From positions 36,401 to 100,400 of the forward strand of contig NZ_CBQR020000141.1 in assembly GCF_000455485.1 (NCBI RefSeq): DNA of 64,000 nt. Direction: 5' to 3'. The notes beneath the pieces were generated by a model. That model did no database searches, was not told where the DNA came from, and worked only from the letters and a program-made list of their open reading frames with translations. The stretch is from Gorillibacterium massiliense (lineage in GTDB: Bacteria; Bacillota; Bacilli; Paenibacillales; NBRC-103111). Made by a program: the position numbers and the translations under genes. Of the stretch, positions 1-9,218 are shown piece after piece (positions within the stretch are counted from its first letter, which is position 1; each line of letters starts with the position of its first letter).

Positions 1-1554
1 GGCAGCGGGCGGGAGATTTTGCTGCGCGGAGTAGGCTTGGGAAGCTGGCTGCTGCCCGAAGGCTACATGTGGCGGTTCCCGGACGCGGGAGACCGTCCTC
101 GCCGGATTGAGGCGATGATCCGGGAGCTGATCGGTGAGGACAAAGATGTAGCTTTTTGGGAGACGTATTACGATGCCTATATCGCGGAGCCGGATATCCA
201 GCGCATGGCCGAGGAAGGGTTCAACTCCGTGCGGGTGCCGATCAATTTCCGCTTTTTATATGGTGGCGAATCGGGACGGTATCATGAAGGGCATCTCGCT
301 ATTCTCGACCGTCTCATCGGCTGGTGCCGGACGTATAAGCTGTACGTCGTGCTTGATCTGCACGGAGCACCCGGAGGGCAGACCGGCACGAATATCGACG
401 ATTCCCGGGACAATCAGCCGGAGCTGTTCTTGGATGAGGCCTATCGGCGGCAAACGGTCGAGCTTTGGCGTATGCTGGCTGAACGATATAAGGACGAATG
501 GATCGTTGCCGGCTACGACCTACTGAACGAGCCGCTGCCAGAATGGTTTTCCATGTACAATGACCGGGTAATGCCCCTGTACAAGGACATCGTCCGGGCT
601 ATCCGCGAGGTGGATGACCGTCATATGATCATACTGGAAGGCGTGCACTGGGCGACAGATTGGTCTATTTTCGACGAAAAAATCGACGACAACCTGATGC
701 TCCAATTCCATAAGTACTGGAACAGTCCGGACACGGAGAGCATTCAAAAATACCTGGACAAGCGGGACGAGTGGAACGTGCCCATCTTTATGGGCGAAGG
801 CGGAGAGAACAACATCGAATGGTACTTGGGAGCCTTCCGGCTGTATGAGGATCACGACATCCACTGGAATTTTTGGACATGGAAAAAGCTCGCTACGGTC
901 AACTCGCCCTGCTCCGTCGCCATGCCGGACGGTTGGTACAAGCTGGTCGACTATCTGGAGGGCGGAGAGAAACCTGGCGAAGCGGAAGCGGAGCGGATTC
1001 TGGCCGACTATTTGCACAATTTAAAATTCGAAAACTGCACCTATCATCCCCAGGTTGTGAACGCTTTGATGTTCAGGCCGCCTGTGCGGATTCCCGCCGT
1101 TTTTTACGGCTATCATGGCGAAGGAGTTAGCTACGGTGTGGGCAGCAAAGGAAGAAGCGGTTTAGGGTTTCGGGAGCAGGACGGCACGGACATCCGGTTT
1201 ACGGATAGCAAAAGAGAGAAAGCCAACTTTCAGCATGGCCGGGGCGAAGGGTGGCAGCCGGATGAATGGATGCATGTGCGACTGGAGACGGGAGATTGGC
1301 TGGCGTACGAAGTGAAGCCGGACTCGGGCGGTATTGGATTGCGGCGGGTAACGTTGCGGGTCTGGGCTCCTGACGGAAATGCGGTGGTGGAAATTGCGGC
1401 CGGGGAACGGGGAGAGACACGGATTGAAGTGACCGGTGCTGCCTGGCAAACCGTTTCTGCCGTGGTGAGCGCCACATTGCCGCCCGGTCCCTGCCGGACC
1501 TTTGTCAAGGCCGCTGCCGGCCCCCTGGCTTTGGAGTGGATCGCCGTCGAATAG
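1..1554 (+). CDS. GH5-family glycoside hydrolase (5' end cut by the window)
   Basis: The reading frame is open from base 1, so the N-terminus lies outside the window; 517 residues are visible. The first residues (ILLRGVGLGSWLLPEG) match the 'LRGvnlGgWL' opening of GH5 glucanases and cellulases. The acid/base glutamate is probably in LLNEPLPEW and the nucleophile in FMGEGGENN, with the usual LDLHGAPGGQ strand between. The last ~150 residues, after the barrel, form a beta-rich carbohydrate-binding-like extension. No signal peptide can be judged because the start is missing. The likely substrate is a beta-glucan, but the exact polysaccharide cannot be told. A hairpin follows the stop. The family assignment is good; the substrate is inference. 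Confidence 0.85.
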   Translation, partial: GSGREILLRGVGLGSWLLPEGYMWRFPDAGDRPRRIEAMIRELIGEDKDVAFWETYYDAYIAEPDIQRMAEEGFNSVRVPINFRFLYGGESGRYHEGHLAILDRLIGWCRTYKLYVVLDLHGAPGGQTGTNIDDSRDNQPELFLDEAYRRQTVELWRMLAERYKDEWIVAGYDLLNEPLPEWFSMYNDRVMPLYKDIVRAIREVDDRHMIILEGVHWATDWSIFDEKIDDNLMLQFHKYWNSPDTESIQKYLDKRDEWNVPIFMGEGGENNIEWYLGAFRLYEDHDIHWNFWTWKKLATVNSPCSVAMPDGWYKLVDYLEGGEKPGEAEAERILADYLHNLKFENCTYHPQVVNALMFRPPVRIPAVFYGYHGEGVSYGVGSKGRSGLGFREQDGTDIRFTDSKREKANFQHGRGEGWQPDEWMHVRLETGDWLAYEVKPDSGGIGLRRVTLRVWAPDGNAVVEIAAGERGETRIEVTGAAWQTVSAVVSATLPPGPCRTFVKAAAGPLALEWIAVE

Positions 1555-1572
1555 CGGACAGAGAGGAAAAAG

Positions 1573-1608
1573 AAGCCCGGGGTCTTTATTGACCTCGGGC
1601 TTAGCTTT
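1573..1608 (+). terminator. Probable Rho-independent terminator after the GH5 gene
   Basis: A 12-bp stem (1573-1584 with 1591-1602, one G-T pair) encloses a 6-nt loop and is followed by a short T-containing tail (AGCTTTTA). It starts 18 nt after the GH5 stop. The tail is weak. Confidence 0.6.
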
Positions 1609-1890
1609 TAATGGAGGTTCCGTGCCGAAATGCTGGATTTTATGCATCATTTGATCGTTGGCTGCCCTCGAAAGCACCTAATGTTGGATAAAGGGCATAA
1701 TTATAGGCTTGCAGTCGCCTTCGAGGAGAAGAATCCTGCACGATATCCAACATTTTCCCCATTCAACCCTTCGTAGTAAGAGAAATCCCGCATGAAATCC
1801 ATCATTTCCTCGAAAACGTTCCGCCCCCAGATCCCTCTGCGGGAATGGCCGAGGCCTTTTCGCTAATCTGAACCCGGGGCCATTCCTCGC
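1609..1890. other. Intergenic stretch without a recognisable gene
   Basis: About 280 nt between two terminators. No convincing ORF is seen. It contains a perfect 11-bp inverted repeat, AATGTTGGATA at 1680-1690 and TATCCAACATT at 1744-1754, separated by 53 nt. Its function is not evident. Confidence 0.5.
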
Positions 1891-1933
1891 AAAAAAAGGC
1901 CAGAGAGCAACTCCCGGATGGAGTGCTTCTGGC
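1891..1933 (-). terminator. Terminator of the WYL regulator gene
   Basis: On the minus strand, a strong imperfect hairpin (GGCCAGAAGCACTCC arm, positions ~1898-1933) ends in a run of seven T residues (1891-1897 on the plus strand as A). It sits 11 nt after the stop of the minus-strand gene. Confidence 0.75.
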
Positions 1934-1943
1934 CCGTTTCATG

Positions 1944-3284
1944 CTAAGCCTGTTTGACGTTCGCCCAGCGCTTCAATTTGGGGAACTGTTCCTTCATGGC
2001 AGCTCGTGCGCTTTCCGCGTTTGGAAACGGATTGTTGTTGGATACGTGGGGGATGCACGACTCGATCATCTGCTCCATGGTCTCCTCGGTTGTGAAGGCT
2101 CCCTCGCTCCAGCAATAATGGCAGTAATCTCCGTTTACGGAACCGTCGGCGTTTTTCCCATGATCCTCAGGTTTGGTTAGGGGCATACCGCAGCTTTGGC
2201 ATACTTTCATTTCTTGACTCATCTTCTCATTCACTCTCCTCATTGGAATGTCTTTAGTATAGACATCCATAGAGGACAACAGTCTGTCCGGTTCCTCTGC
2301 ATAGCGGGAAAAGATTTTGACGGCTTCGGTTTTGATCCGTTCCCGCAAGGACTCGGGCGAGATGACGACAAGCTCGGAACCGAAGGTGAGCAGGGTGGAA
2401 AAGACCCATTCGCCCAACGGCCAGCTGCTTTTCACCTCCACTTCGCCGCCCGGCAGAGTGCTGATCTCTTCGGGATCAAAAAGGTCCCAAATGCGGGAGC
2501 GGGTGGAGGTGGAAGGGTGGAACAGCAAATGAAGCGATGGGGCGCCAGAGTCGTACCGCAGAGGGTTGGTAACCGGCTGCGACGCGGTAGTGTTTGGGGT
2601 GGTTGCAGCGGCAGGAGCCGGCGTCATGGCTGGCGGAAACACATTCGGGAAATCGTCCGGCTTGTCTTTCCGGCGGTCGAAGATTTCCTTCTGCACTTCG
2701 AGAGAGGCCATCCGGGATAGACGGAACAGCCGGTAATCGCCGCGTTCGTGGCACCAACCCCACAGATACCAGGAGCTTCCCCGGTACAATAGTATCATGG
2801 GCTCCACCAATCGGCCTTCGGTTGAGCCATCCATTCCATAATAATCGAAGCGGATCAGCCTGCGCTGCCAGATGGCATCCCGCAGTTCGACGAAGATTTG
2901 GCTGGTCCGGCGGCTGCCCCAGCCACCGAGATCGACCCGGAGCCATTCCTCCCGGGGACTCGGGCCGAACAGGGCGCTCAGCTTCGTTAATATTCCGGCT
3001 GTTCCGATGTCCTGGGAGTGTGAGAGATTGGACAGCAGAGTCAATAGCAACCCCCGCTCTTCTTCACTCAAATAGATTCGGGACAAGGCATACCCTTCCA
3101 TCAGGCCGATCCCGCCGCCGGCGCCTTGGGATGTGAAGATGGGGATGCCAGCCAGCGACAAGTCCTCCATGTCCCGCCGAATCGTTCGAGGCGACACTTC
3201 GAATTTTCCCGCCAATTCCTGCGCGGTCGTTCGTCCGTAGGTCAGCAAATGCAGCAGGATGCCGAGCTGACGGTTGATCTTCAT
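1944..3284 (-). CDS. WYL-domain transcriptional regulator fused to a C-terminal zinc ribbon
   Basis: A 446-residue protein. The N-terminus (MKINRQLGILLHLLTYGRTT) is a DeoR/HTH_11 winged helix, with the recognition helix in VSPRTIRRDMEDL. The centre is a WYL sensor domain (RRLIRFDYYGMDG, PMILLYRGSSWYLWGWCHERGDYRLFRLSRM). After a Pro/Ala/Thr-rich insert and a WCX-like region, the last ~75 residues carry CQSCGMPL and DYCHYCWSEGAF. This four-cysteine pattern resembles the putative zinc-ribbon domain PF12674, usually a stand-alone small protein. The start at 3284 is chosen because GGAGG lies just upstream; a 16-residue longer frame has no ribosome site. Targets are unknown; ligand-responsive regulation is inferred from the family. 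Confidence 0.85.
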   Translation of the reverse strand: MKINRQLGILLHLLTYGRTTAQELAGKFEVSPRTIRRDMEDLSLAGIPIFTSQGAGGGIGLMEGYALSRIYLSEEERGLLLTLLSNLSHSQDIGTAGILTKLSALFGPSPREEWLRVDLGGWGSRRTSQIFVELRDAIWQRRLIRFDYYGMDGSTEGRLVEPMILLYRGSSWYLWGWCHERGDYRLFRLSRMASLEVQKEIFDRRKDKPDDFPNVFPPAMTPAPAAATTPNTTASQPVTNPLRYDSGAPSLHLLFHPSTSTRSRIWDLFDPEEISTLPGGEVEVKSSWPLGEWVFSTLLTFGSELVVISPESLRERIKTEAVKIFSRYAEEPDRLLSSMDVYTKDIPMRRVNEKMSQEMKVCQSCGMPLTKPEDHGKNADGSVNGDYCHYCWSEGAFTTEETMEQMIESCIPHVSNNNPFPNAESARAAMKEQFPKLKRWANVKQA

Positions 3285-3368
3285 GGTTTTTCCTCCAACC
3301 CGTGTTCCAAAATGTTGCCTCTTTTCTATCATACCGTCAGCATCTGGAGCTGCCCAGATAATCTTTAC

Positions 3369-3403
3369 TTGATTTTACCATTTTATTTAGTACAATGGTT
3401 TTA
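3369..3403 (+). promoter_or_regulatory. Sigma-A-like promoter that would give a leaderless mRNA
   Basis: A -35 TTGATT (3369-3374), a 16-nt spacer and a -10 TACAAT (3391-3396) place the expected transcription start at about 3403. That is the A of the ATG of the following gene. No Shine-Dalgarno sequence precedes that ATG. Confidence 0.5.
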
Positions 3404-3696
3404 TGACTACTGAAAAAGAAGCGTTAAATCATGAGCAACGGGTCAAAATTTTCAAGGCATTAGCCGATGAAACCAGATTGGAAATTATACGAACGTTATA
3501 CATTAATAAAAAAGAGATGAACTGCGGAGAAGTGGGGCACATTTGCGATACTTCAAAATCAAATACTTCTTATCACTTTCGTACGTTAAGGGAGGCGAAA
3601 TTAATAAAGGTACGAAAAGAAGCACAAACGAAGTACATGACTATCGATTTGGAAACCTTTCAAACCTATTTGCCCGGATTTCTGGATACATTGTAG
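3403..3696 (+). CDS. ArsR-type winged-helix transcriptional regulator
   Basis: A 97-residue protein made only of a winged-helix domain. ALADETRLEIIRTLY is the first helix pair, CDTSKSNTSYHFRTLREAKLIKVRKEAQTKYMTID is the recognition helix plus wing. No metal-binding CxC motif is seen near the recognition helix, so metal sensing cannot be claimed. It lies 74 nt upstream of an MFS transporter on the same strand and probably regulates it. Base composition is AT-richer than the downstream nif genes. No ribosome site precedes the ATG; the promoter position suggests leaderless translation. Confidence 0.8.
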   Translation: MTTEKEALNHEQRVKIFKALADETRLEIIRTLYINKKEMNCGEVGHICDTSKSNTSYHFRTLREAKLIKVRKEAQTKYMTIDLETFQTYLPGFLDTL

Positions 3697-3770
3697 AAGG
3701 AAATCCCTTTTTTTTATTCATTAGTTCAATAATTGTCGAACTATAAAACTAAGATCAGAGGTGACGGAAA

Positions 3771-4973
3771 ATGAACAAAGTAGCGGGATTATTTTTCCTG
3801 ATTATGTTTGTTATCGGTACGGATACTTTTTTGATTTCGCCGCTCATTCCCACTCTTCAAAGCCTGTTTCATATTTCGACCAAATTTTCCGGTTGGATGA
3901 TAGGGGCCTATGCTTTAGGTTATGCCGTCTTCGCATTGGTTGCCGGGCCGCTTTCGGATGGATGGGATCGAAAAAAGGTAATGCTTTACGGCATGGTTTG
4001 CTTCTCGGTATCAACCATTTTATGCGGGTTTGCCACAGGTTTTTGGTCGATGTTCTTGTTCCGCTTTTTAGCCGGTGTTAGCGCAGCGTTTACATCCCCG
4101 CAAGTTTGGGCCGCCATCCCTGCTCTCTTTCCTGCCCCGAAGATCACAAAAATATTGGGGATCGCGTCCGCCGGCCTGGCCGTTTCTCAAGCGCTTGGGG
4201 TGCCTATTGGAAGCTTACTTGCTGCAACCCATTGGTCGTACCCATTTTTTGCAATTGGCGGGTGCTCGTTGTTGTTGGCGATAGCGATCTTTACTGTCAT
4301 GCCCGATATGAAACCGGATCAAGATCAAAGGTCCAGGCCTTTACTATTTAAAAGATACGCTCCATTGCTCACAAGCGGTAAAGCAAAGAAAGCTTTCTCG
4401 GCTTATTTCATCTTTCAACTCGGGAATTTTGCTGCCTTTGCTTTTATTGGAAAATGGATGACGGACCGCTTTCACCTTTCCATTGACCAAGTAGGGTACG
4501 TGATGATTTTTCTGGGGCTGGGAAATTTGGTCGGGAGCATGAGCAGTGCGTACGTGATCCAAAAGCTGAATGTCTTCCGTACAATGGCTGTGAGTATTCC
4601 TGTTCTTATTGCGGGGTTTATCGTGTTGCCTCATTTGCCGGCGGTTTCGGCTGTTGCAGGCACCTACTTTCTAATCTTTGCCGTTTTGGGCATCGCCTTT
4701 CCGCTTATGATGGGACGTCTGACTTCTTTGAATCCGGCGATCCGGGGGACGATTTCAAGCTTGGCCAATTCTGTTATGTACGCTGCAACCACACTCGGAT
4801 CTTGGATCGCAGGCTTGCTTTATGCGGCATTTAACGGGTTTTCGGCTGTGGGAATATTTACGGCCATATGTTTTGCAGGCTCGTTGGCCGTTTTCATCAT
4901 AAGCGGTGTTTTGACCATTCCTGGACAAACCAAAAAGGAACTTGCAGATAACGCGATGCATATCCGAAATTAA
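3771..4973 (+). CDS. MFS transporter (12-TM, probable drug/sugar efflux permease)
   Basis: A 400-residue polytopic membrane protein with the MFS motif A in the loop between helices 2 and 3 (AGPLSDGWDRKKVMLYG) and about 12 hydrophobic segments. It resembles the arabinose-efflux/DHA1 group. The start follows a good ribosome site (AGAGGTGAC). It follows the ArsR-type gene and is likely co-regulated with it. The substrate cannot be told. Like its neighbour it is AT-richer than the nif region, which may mean separate acquisition. Confidence 0.82.
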   Translation: MNKVAGLFFLIMFVIGTDTFLISPLIPTLQSLFHISTKFSGWMIGAYALGYAVFALVAGPLSDGWDRKKVMLYGMVCFSVSTILCGFATGFWSMFLFRFLAGVSAAFTSPQVWAAIPALFPAPKITKILGIASAGLAVSQALGVPIGSLLAATHWSYPFFAIGGCSLLLAIAIFTVMPDMKPDQDQRSRPLLFKRYAPLLTSGKAKKAFSAYFIFQLGNFAAFAFIGKWMTDRFHLSIDQVGYVMIFLGLGNLVGSMSSAYVIQKLNVFRTMAVSIPVLIAGFIVLPHLPAVSAVAGTYFLIFAVLGIAFPLMMGRLTSLNPAIRGTISSLANSVMYAATTLGSWIAGLLYAAFNGFSAVGIFTAICFAGSLAVFIISGVLTIPGQTKKELADNAMHIRN

Positions 4974-5040
4974 CGTCTGGCCTCGATTGTGAGAGGGGAG
5001 AAGACGATTTTGCGCATTCCATAATCGCCACATGTTGATG

Positions 5041-5072
5041 CCCCGAAGCAAAAGCTTCCGGGGTTTTTTTTC
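5041..5072 (+). terminator. Rho-independent terminator after the MFS gene
   Basis: A hairpin with arms CCCCGAAGC and GCTTCCGGGG (one bulge) is followed by eight T residues. It separates the transporter from the nif promoter. Confidence 0.85.
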
Positions 5073-5143
5073 GTGGAAGGGCGAGTACGGAGGTGAAAAT
5101 AAGGAGGGGAAACAGAAAAGTAAACGATAACATGTGAGACTAA

Positions 5144-5160
5144 TGTTACAAAACATAACA
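5144..5160 (+). promoter_or_regulatory. GlnR box I of the nif operon
   Basis: TGTTA-CAAAACA-TAACA is a perfect match to the GlnR/TnrA consensus TGTNA-N7-TNACA. Its centre is about 93 nt upstream of the predicted transcription start, and its end is 48 nt before the -35. In Paenibacillus polymyxa an upstream GlnR site of this kind is known to activate nif transcription. Confidence 0.85.
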
Positions 5161-5208
5161 CCTAATATGGCTATTCTGTTAAACAGGGAAAGTAAACCCT
5201 TACAATTA

Positions 5209-5238
5209 TTGACTGTTTTTCTTGTGCGACAGTATGAT
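5209..5238 (+). promoter_or_regulatory. Sigma-A promoter of the nif operon
   Basis: The -35 is TTGACT (5209-5214), the spacer is 18 nt, and the -10 is TATGAT (5233-5238). The predicted start is near 5245. The promoter is bracketed by two GlnR boxes. No sigma-54 GG-N10-GC element is seen, which fits GlnR/sigma-A control. Confidence 0.8.
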
Positions 5239-5259
5239 AGGGCTAAATATAAGATGTTT

Positions 5260-5276
5260 TGTCAGGTTATATGACA
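5260..5276 (+). promoter_or_regulatory. GlnR box II of the nif operon
   Basis: TGTCA-GGTTATA-TGACA matches TGTNA-N7-TNACA perfectly. It begins 21 nt after the -10, so it lies downstream of the predicted start. A GlnR site at this place mediates repression by excess nitrogen in the described Paenibacillus nif promoter. Confidence 0.83.
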
Positions 5277-5301
5277 CAAATAAAGGAGGTGACCCTGACC
5301 G

Positions 5302-6735
5302 ATGACTCTGACCCACTCATTCGCAGTTTCCGCGAATAAACGTTCTGCAGGCGGCGCCGCTGTGCCGAATCGGCATCCTTGTTACGGGGAAGAGGCTCAG
5401 CACGTTTACGCCAGAATGCATCTTGCGGTCGCCCCCAAGTGCAATATCAGCTGCAATTACTGCTATCGCAAGTACGATTGTGCCAACGAAAGCCGACCGG
5501 GCGTCACCAGCGAGGTGCTTAAGCCCTGCGATGCCGTGAGGCACGTTGCCGAATCGGCCGCACGGCTGCCCCAACTATCGGTCATCGGCATCGCCGGACC
5601 GGGAGATCCTCTTGCCAATCCCGAGCGGACTTTCGAAACATTCCGCGGCGCAGCCGAGGCACTGCCGGACGCCCACCTTTGCCTCAGTACCAACGGTTTG
5701 GCGCTCCTCGACCATCTTGATGAAATCATCGCTTCCGGCGTCAGTCACCTGACCGTGACCATCAACGCTATAGACCCGGAAATCGGTCAACACATCTATC
5801 ACCGGGTATTTTGGAACGGCGTGTCCTACCGGGGCCGCCGGGCTGCCGAACTGCTGATTTTCCGCCAACTGGAAGGCTTGAAAGCTGCCGTCGCTTCCGG
5901 GATTACCTGCAAGGTCAATACCGTGCTCATCCCCGGCGTGAACGACACCCATGTTCCCGAGATTTCCGCGGTGGTGCGCAAGCTGGGCGCAGTGCTGCAT
6001 AACGTGATGCCGCATATTCCCGTCGAAGGCTCTCGCTTTACGAAGTTGGGTATCGGAGCCCCTTCCGACGAAATGTTGCAGAAGACCCGCCGCTTGTGCG
6101 GGGAGCGGATCTCCGTTATGACTCATTGCCGACAGTGCCGCGCCGATGCCGTCGGACTGTTGACCGACTCCGATCCCGGCAGCGGTAAAGACGCGCAGCA
6201 CGCGAAAGGGTTCGTGAAAGCAGGGGGCGCCTGCCCGACCGTCAGCTGCTCCAGCAAGAAGGGGATTGCCGCTGACACAGACAGCCATCATGCAGCGGAG
6301 GCGAGCCCTTTGCCGCCGCAAATCGGCGGGGTACAGCCGCAAGCAGAAAAGCCTTCCGCAACCGGCGTCCGCGCGGCGGTATGCTCCGAGGGCGGCAACA
6401 CCGTCAACCGCCACTTTGGCCACGCCAGCCAGTTTTACATCTTTGAGCTGCTCGGCGGCAAGGCGCAACTGATCGAGATGCGGGAGAGCGAGCCGTACTG
6501 CAACGGCCGATCGGATTGCGCTCCCGACAAGGAGGAACTCCTCGCCTCCCTGGTTCGCCTCCTTCACGACTGTACCCTACTATTCAGTTCCGGCATTGGC
6601 GATGCGCCGGGGCGGGAGTTGAAAGCCGCCGGTATCGTCCCGGTTACAGTCAAGCGGGGAACATCCATCGACCGGCTTACTGAGGAATACGCGCGTTATG
6701 CAGCATTTTTGTCGCCGTCGGAAGTGGCCTATTGA
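5302..6735 (+). CDS. nifB: NifB, radical SAM NifB-co synthase with C-terminal NifX-like domain
   Basis: A 477-residue protein. NifB joins two [4Fe-4S] clusters and inserts a carbide to make NifB-co, the shared core precursor of FeMo-co and FeFe-co. The radical SAM motif CNISCNYC has its three cysteines at 47, 51 and 54. Other NifB signatures follow: GIAGPGDPLANPERTF, TNGLALLDHLDEI, TVTINAIDPEIG, GVNDTHVPEI and HCRQCRADAVG. A Ser/Ala-rich linker at about 295-355 leads to a NifX-fold domain (VNRHFGHASQFYIFEL). The start has a strong ribosome site (AAAGGAGGTGA). It is the first gene of the GlnR-controlled operon and, as the only NifB here, must serve both nitrogenases. Confidence 0.97.
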   Translation: MTLTHSFAVSANKRSAGGAAVPNRHPCYGEEAQHVYARMHLAVAPKCNISCNYCYRKYDCANESRPGVTSEVLKPCDAVRHVAESAARLPQLSVIGIAGPGDPLANPERTFETFRGAAEALPDAHLCLSTNGLALLDHLDEIIASGVSHLTVTINAIDPEIGQHIYHRVFWNGVSYRGRRAAELLIFRQLEGLKAAVASGITCKVNTVLIPGVNDTHVPEISAVVRKLGAVLHNVMPHIPVEGSRFTKLGIGAPSDEMLQKTRRLCGERISVMTHCRQCRADAVGLLTDSDPGSGKDAQHAKGFVKAGGACPTVSCSSKKGIAADTDSHHAAEASPLPPQIGGVQPQAEKPSATGVRAAVCSEGGNTVNRHFGHASQFYIFELLGGKAQLIEMRESEPYCNGRSDCAPDKEELLASLVRLLHDCTLLFSSGIGDAPGRELKAAGIVPVTVKRGTSIDRLTEEYARYAAFLSPSEVAY

Positions 6736-6787
6736 GAGCAAAATTTTTATCATTTTTATCTTCCTATTTTAATTTACGAAAGGATGA

Positions 6788-7672
<885 letters not shown>

Positions 7673-7755
7673 ACCACCAATCCAGTCGTACATCCGTCGA
7701 TGCGCAAAGGGCCGGTCAGCCCGGACCGCCATCATTTAAAGGAGGTTTCGTGTTC

Positions 7756-9187
7756 ATGAGTGTAGTTATCCCATCCCCCGGCAAAGTGATCGAGGAGTTG
7801 CTCGAAGCCTATCCGGAAAAAACGCGAAAGCAGCGCGCCAAACATTTTGAAGTGAACGATGCGGAGAAACAGGCGACAGGCAAGTGCGCGATCAAATCGA
7901 ACATCAAATCCCGGCCTGGCGTCATGACCGTTCGCGGTTGCGCCTACGCCGGATCGAAGGGCGTCGTTTGGGGTCCGATCAAGGATATGATTCACATCAG
8001 CCACGGTCCTATAGGCTGCGGTCAATACAGCTGGGCAACCCGGCGCAACTACCAGAACGGGGTGCTGGGCGTGAGCTCCTTTGGCGCCATGCAAATCACC
8101 AGCGATTTTCAAGAGACGGACATCGTCTTCGGTGGCGACAAGAAGCTGGAGCAAATCTGCCGCGAAATCGTCGAGCTATTCCCTTTGGTCAAAGGGATCT
8201 CGATTCAGTCGGAGTGCCCCGTCGGCTTGATCGGCGACGACATTGACGCCGTTGCCAAGAAAATGACCAAGGAGCTGGGTATCCCCGTGGTCCCGGTGGC
8301 CTGTGAAGGCTTCCGTGGCGTGAGCCAATCCCTCGGCCACCACATCGCCAACGACGCCATCCGCGATCATGTCATGGGCAAGGGCGATTTGCCGGAGTCG
8401 GGACCGTATGACGTTTCCATCATCGGTGATTACAACATCGGCGGCGACGCTTGGGCTTCCCGCATTTTATTGGAAGAAATGGGCCTGCGGGTCATCTCCC
8501 AATGGTCGGGCGACGGCACCTTGAACGAGTTGATGATCGGCCACCGGTCGCGCTTGAACCTGATCCACTGCTACCGTTCCATGAACTATATCTGCACGAC
8601 GATGGAAGAGCAATACGGCATTCCCTGGTATGGAGTACAACTTTTTCGGTCCCTCCAAAACCATCGCCAGCCTGCGCGCCATTGCCGCCCGCTTTGACCA
8701 AACGATTCAAGATAATTGCGAAAAAGTTATCACCCGTTATATGGAAGAGATTAATCCGATCATCGAAAAATACCGCCCCCGCTTGGAAGGCAAAAAGGTG
8801 CTGCTGGCCATCGGCGGTTTGCGCCCGCGCCACGTAATCGGAGCCTATGAGGACCTGGGCATGGAAATCGTCGCCACCGGCTATGAATTTGCCCACAAGG
8901 ACGACTACGAGCGGACTTTCACCGATCTGAAGGAAGGTACCATCGTCTACGACGACCCTACCGCCTACGATCTCGAATATTTGGCAGGCGCACTGCGGCC
9001 TGATTTGGTGGGAGCGGGAGTTAAGGAAAAATACGTCTATCACAAAATGGGCGTCCCGTTCCGGCAAATGCATTCCTGGGATTACAGTGGACCCTACCAC
9101 GGCTTCGACGGTTTCAAGGTATTCGCCCGCGACATGGATATGGCGATCAACAGCCCGGTGTGGTCGCTGCTGAAATCGCCGTTCTGA
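7756..9187 (+). pseudogene. nifD: nifD, Mo-nitrogenase alpha subunit, interrupted by a +1 frameshift
   Basis: With the start at ATG 7756 (AAAGGAGG 10 nt upstream) the numbering agrees with Azotobacter NifD: P-cluster cysteines at 62, 88 and 154, and the active-site histidine at 195. The cofactor cysteine falls at 272 (HCYRSMNYI) and the homocitrate/cofactor histidine at 439 ([12 protein letters not shown]), both three residues earlier than in Azotobacter. After Trp291 (codon 8626-8628) the family continues with Met-Glu-Tyr-Asn, but here an extra T at 8629 shifts the frame. The first frame stops at 8697. The rest reads on in a second frame from ATG 8630 to 9187. Removing one base gives a normal 476-residue NifD. 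No homopolymer lies at the site. It may be a real mutation, a sequencing or assembly error, or (less likely) a recoding site. Confidence 0.9.
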
Positions 9188-9218
9188 GCGGCGGATAAAG
9201 GGGAGAGGAGTGGGGAAC

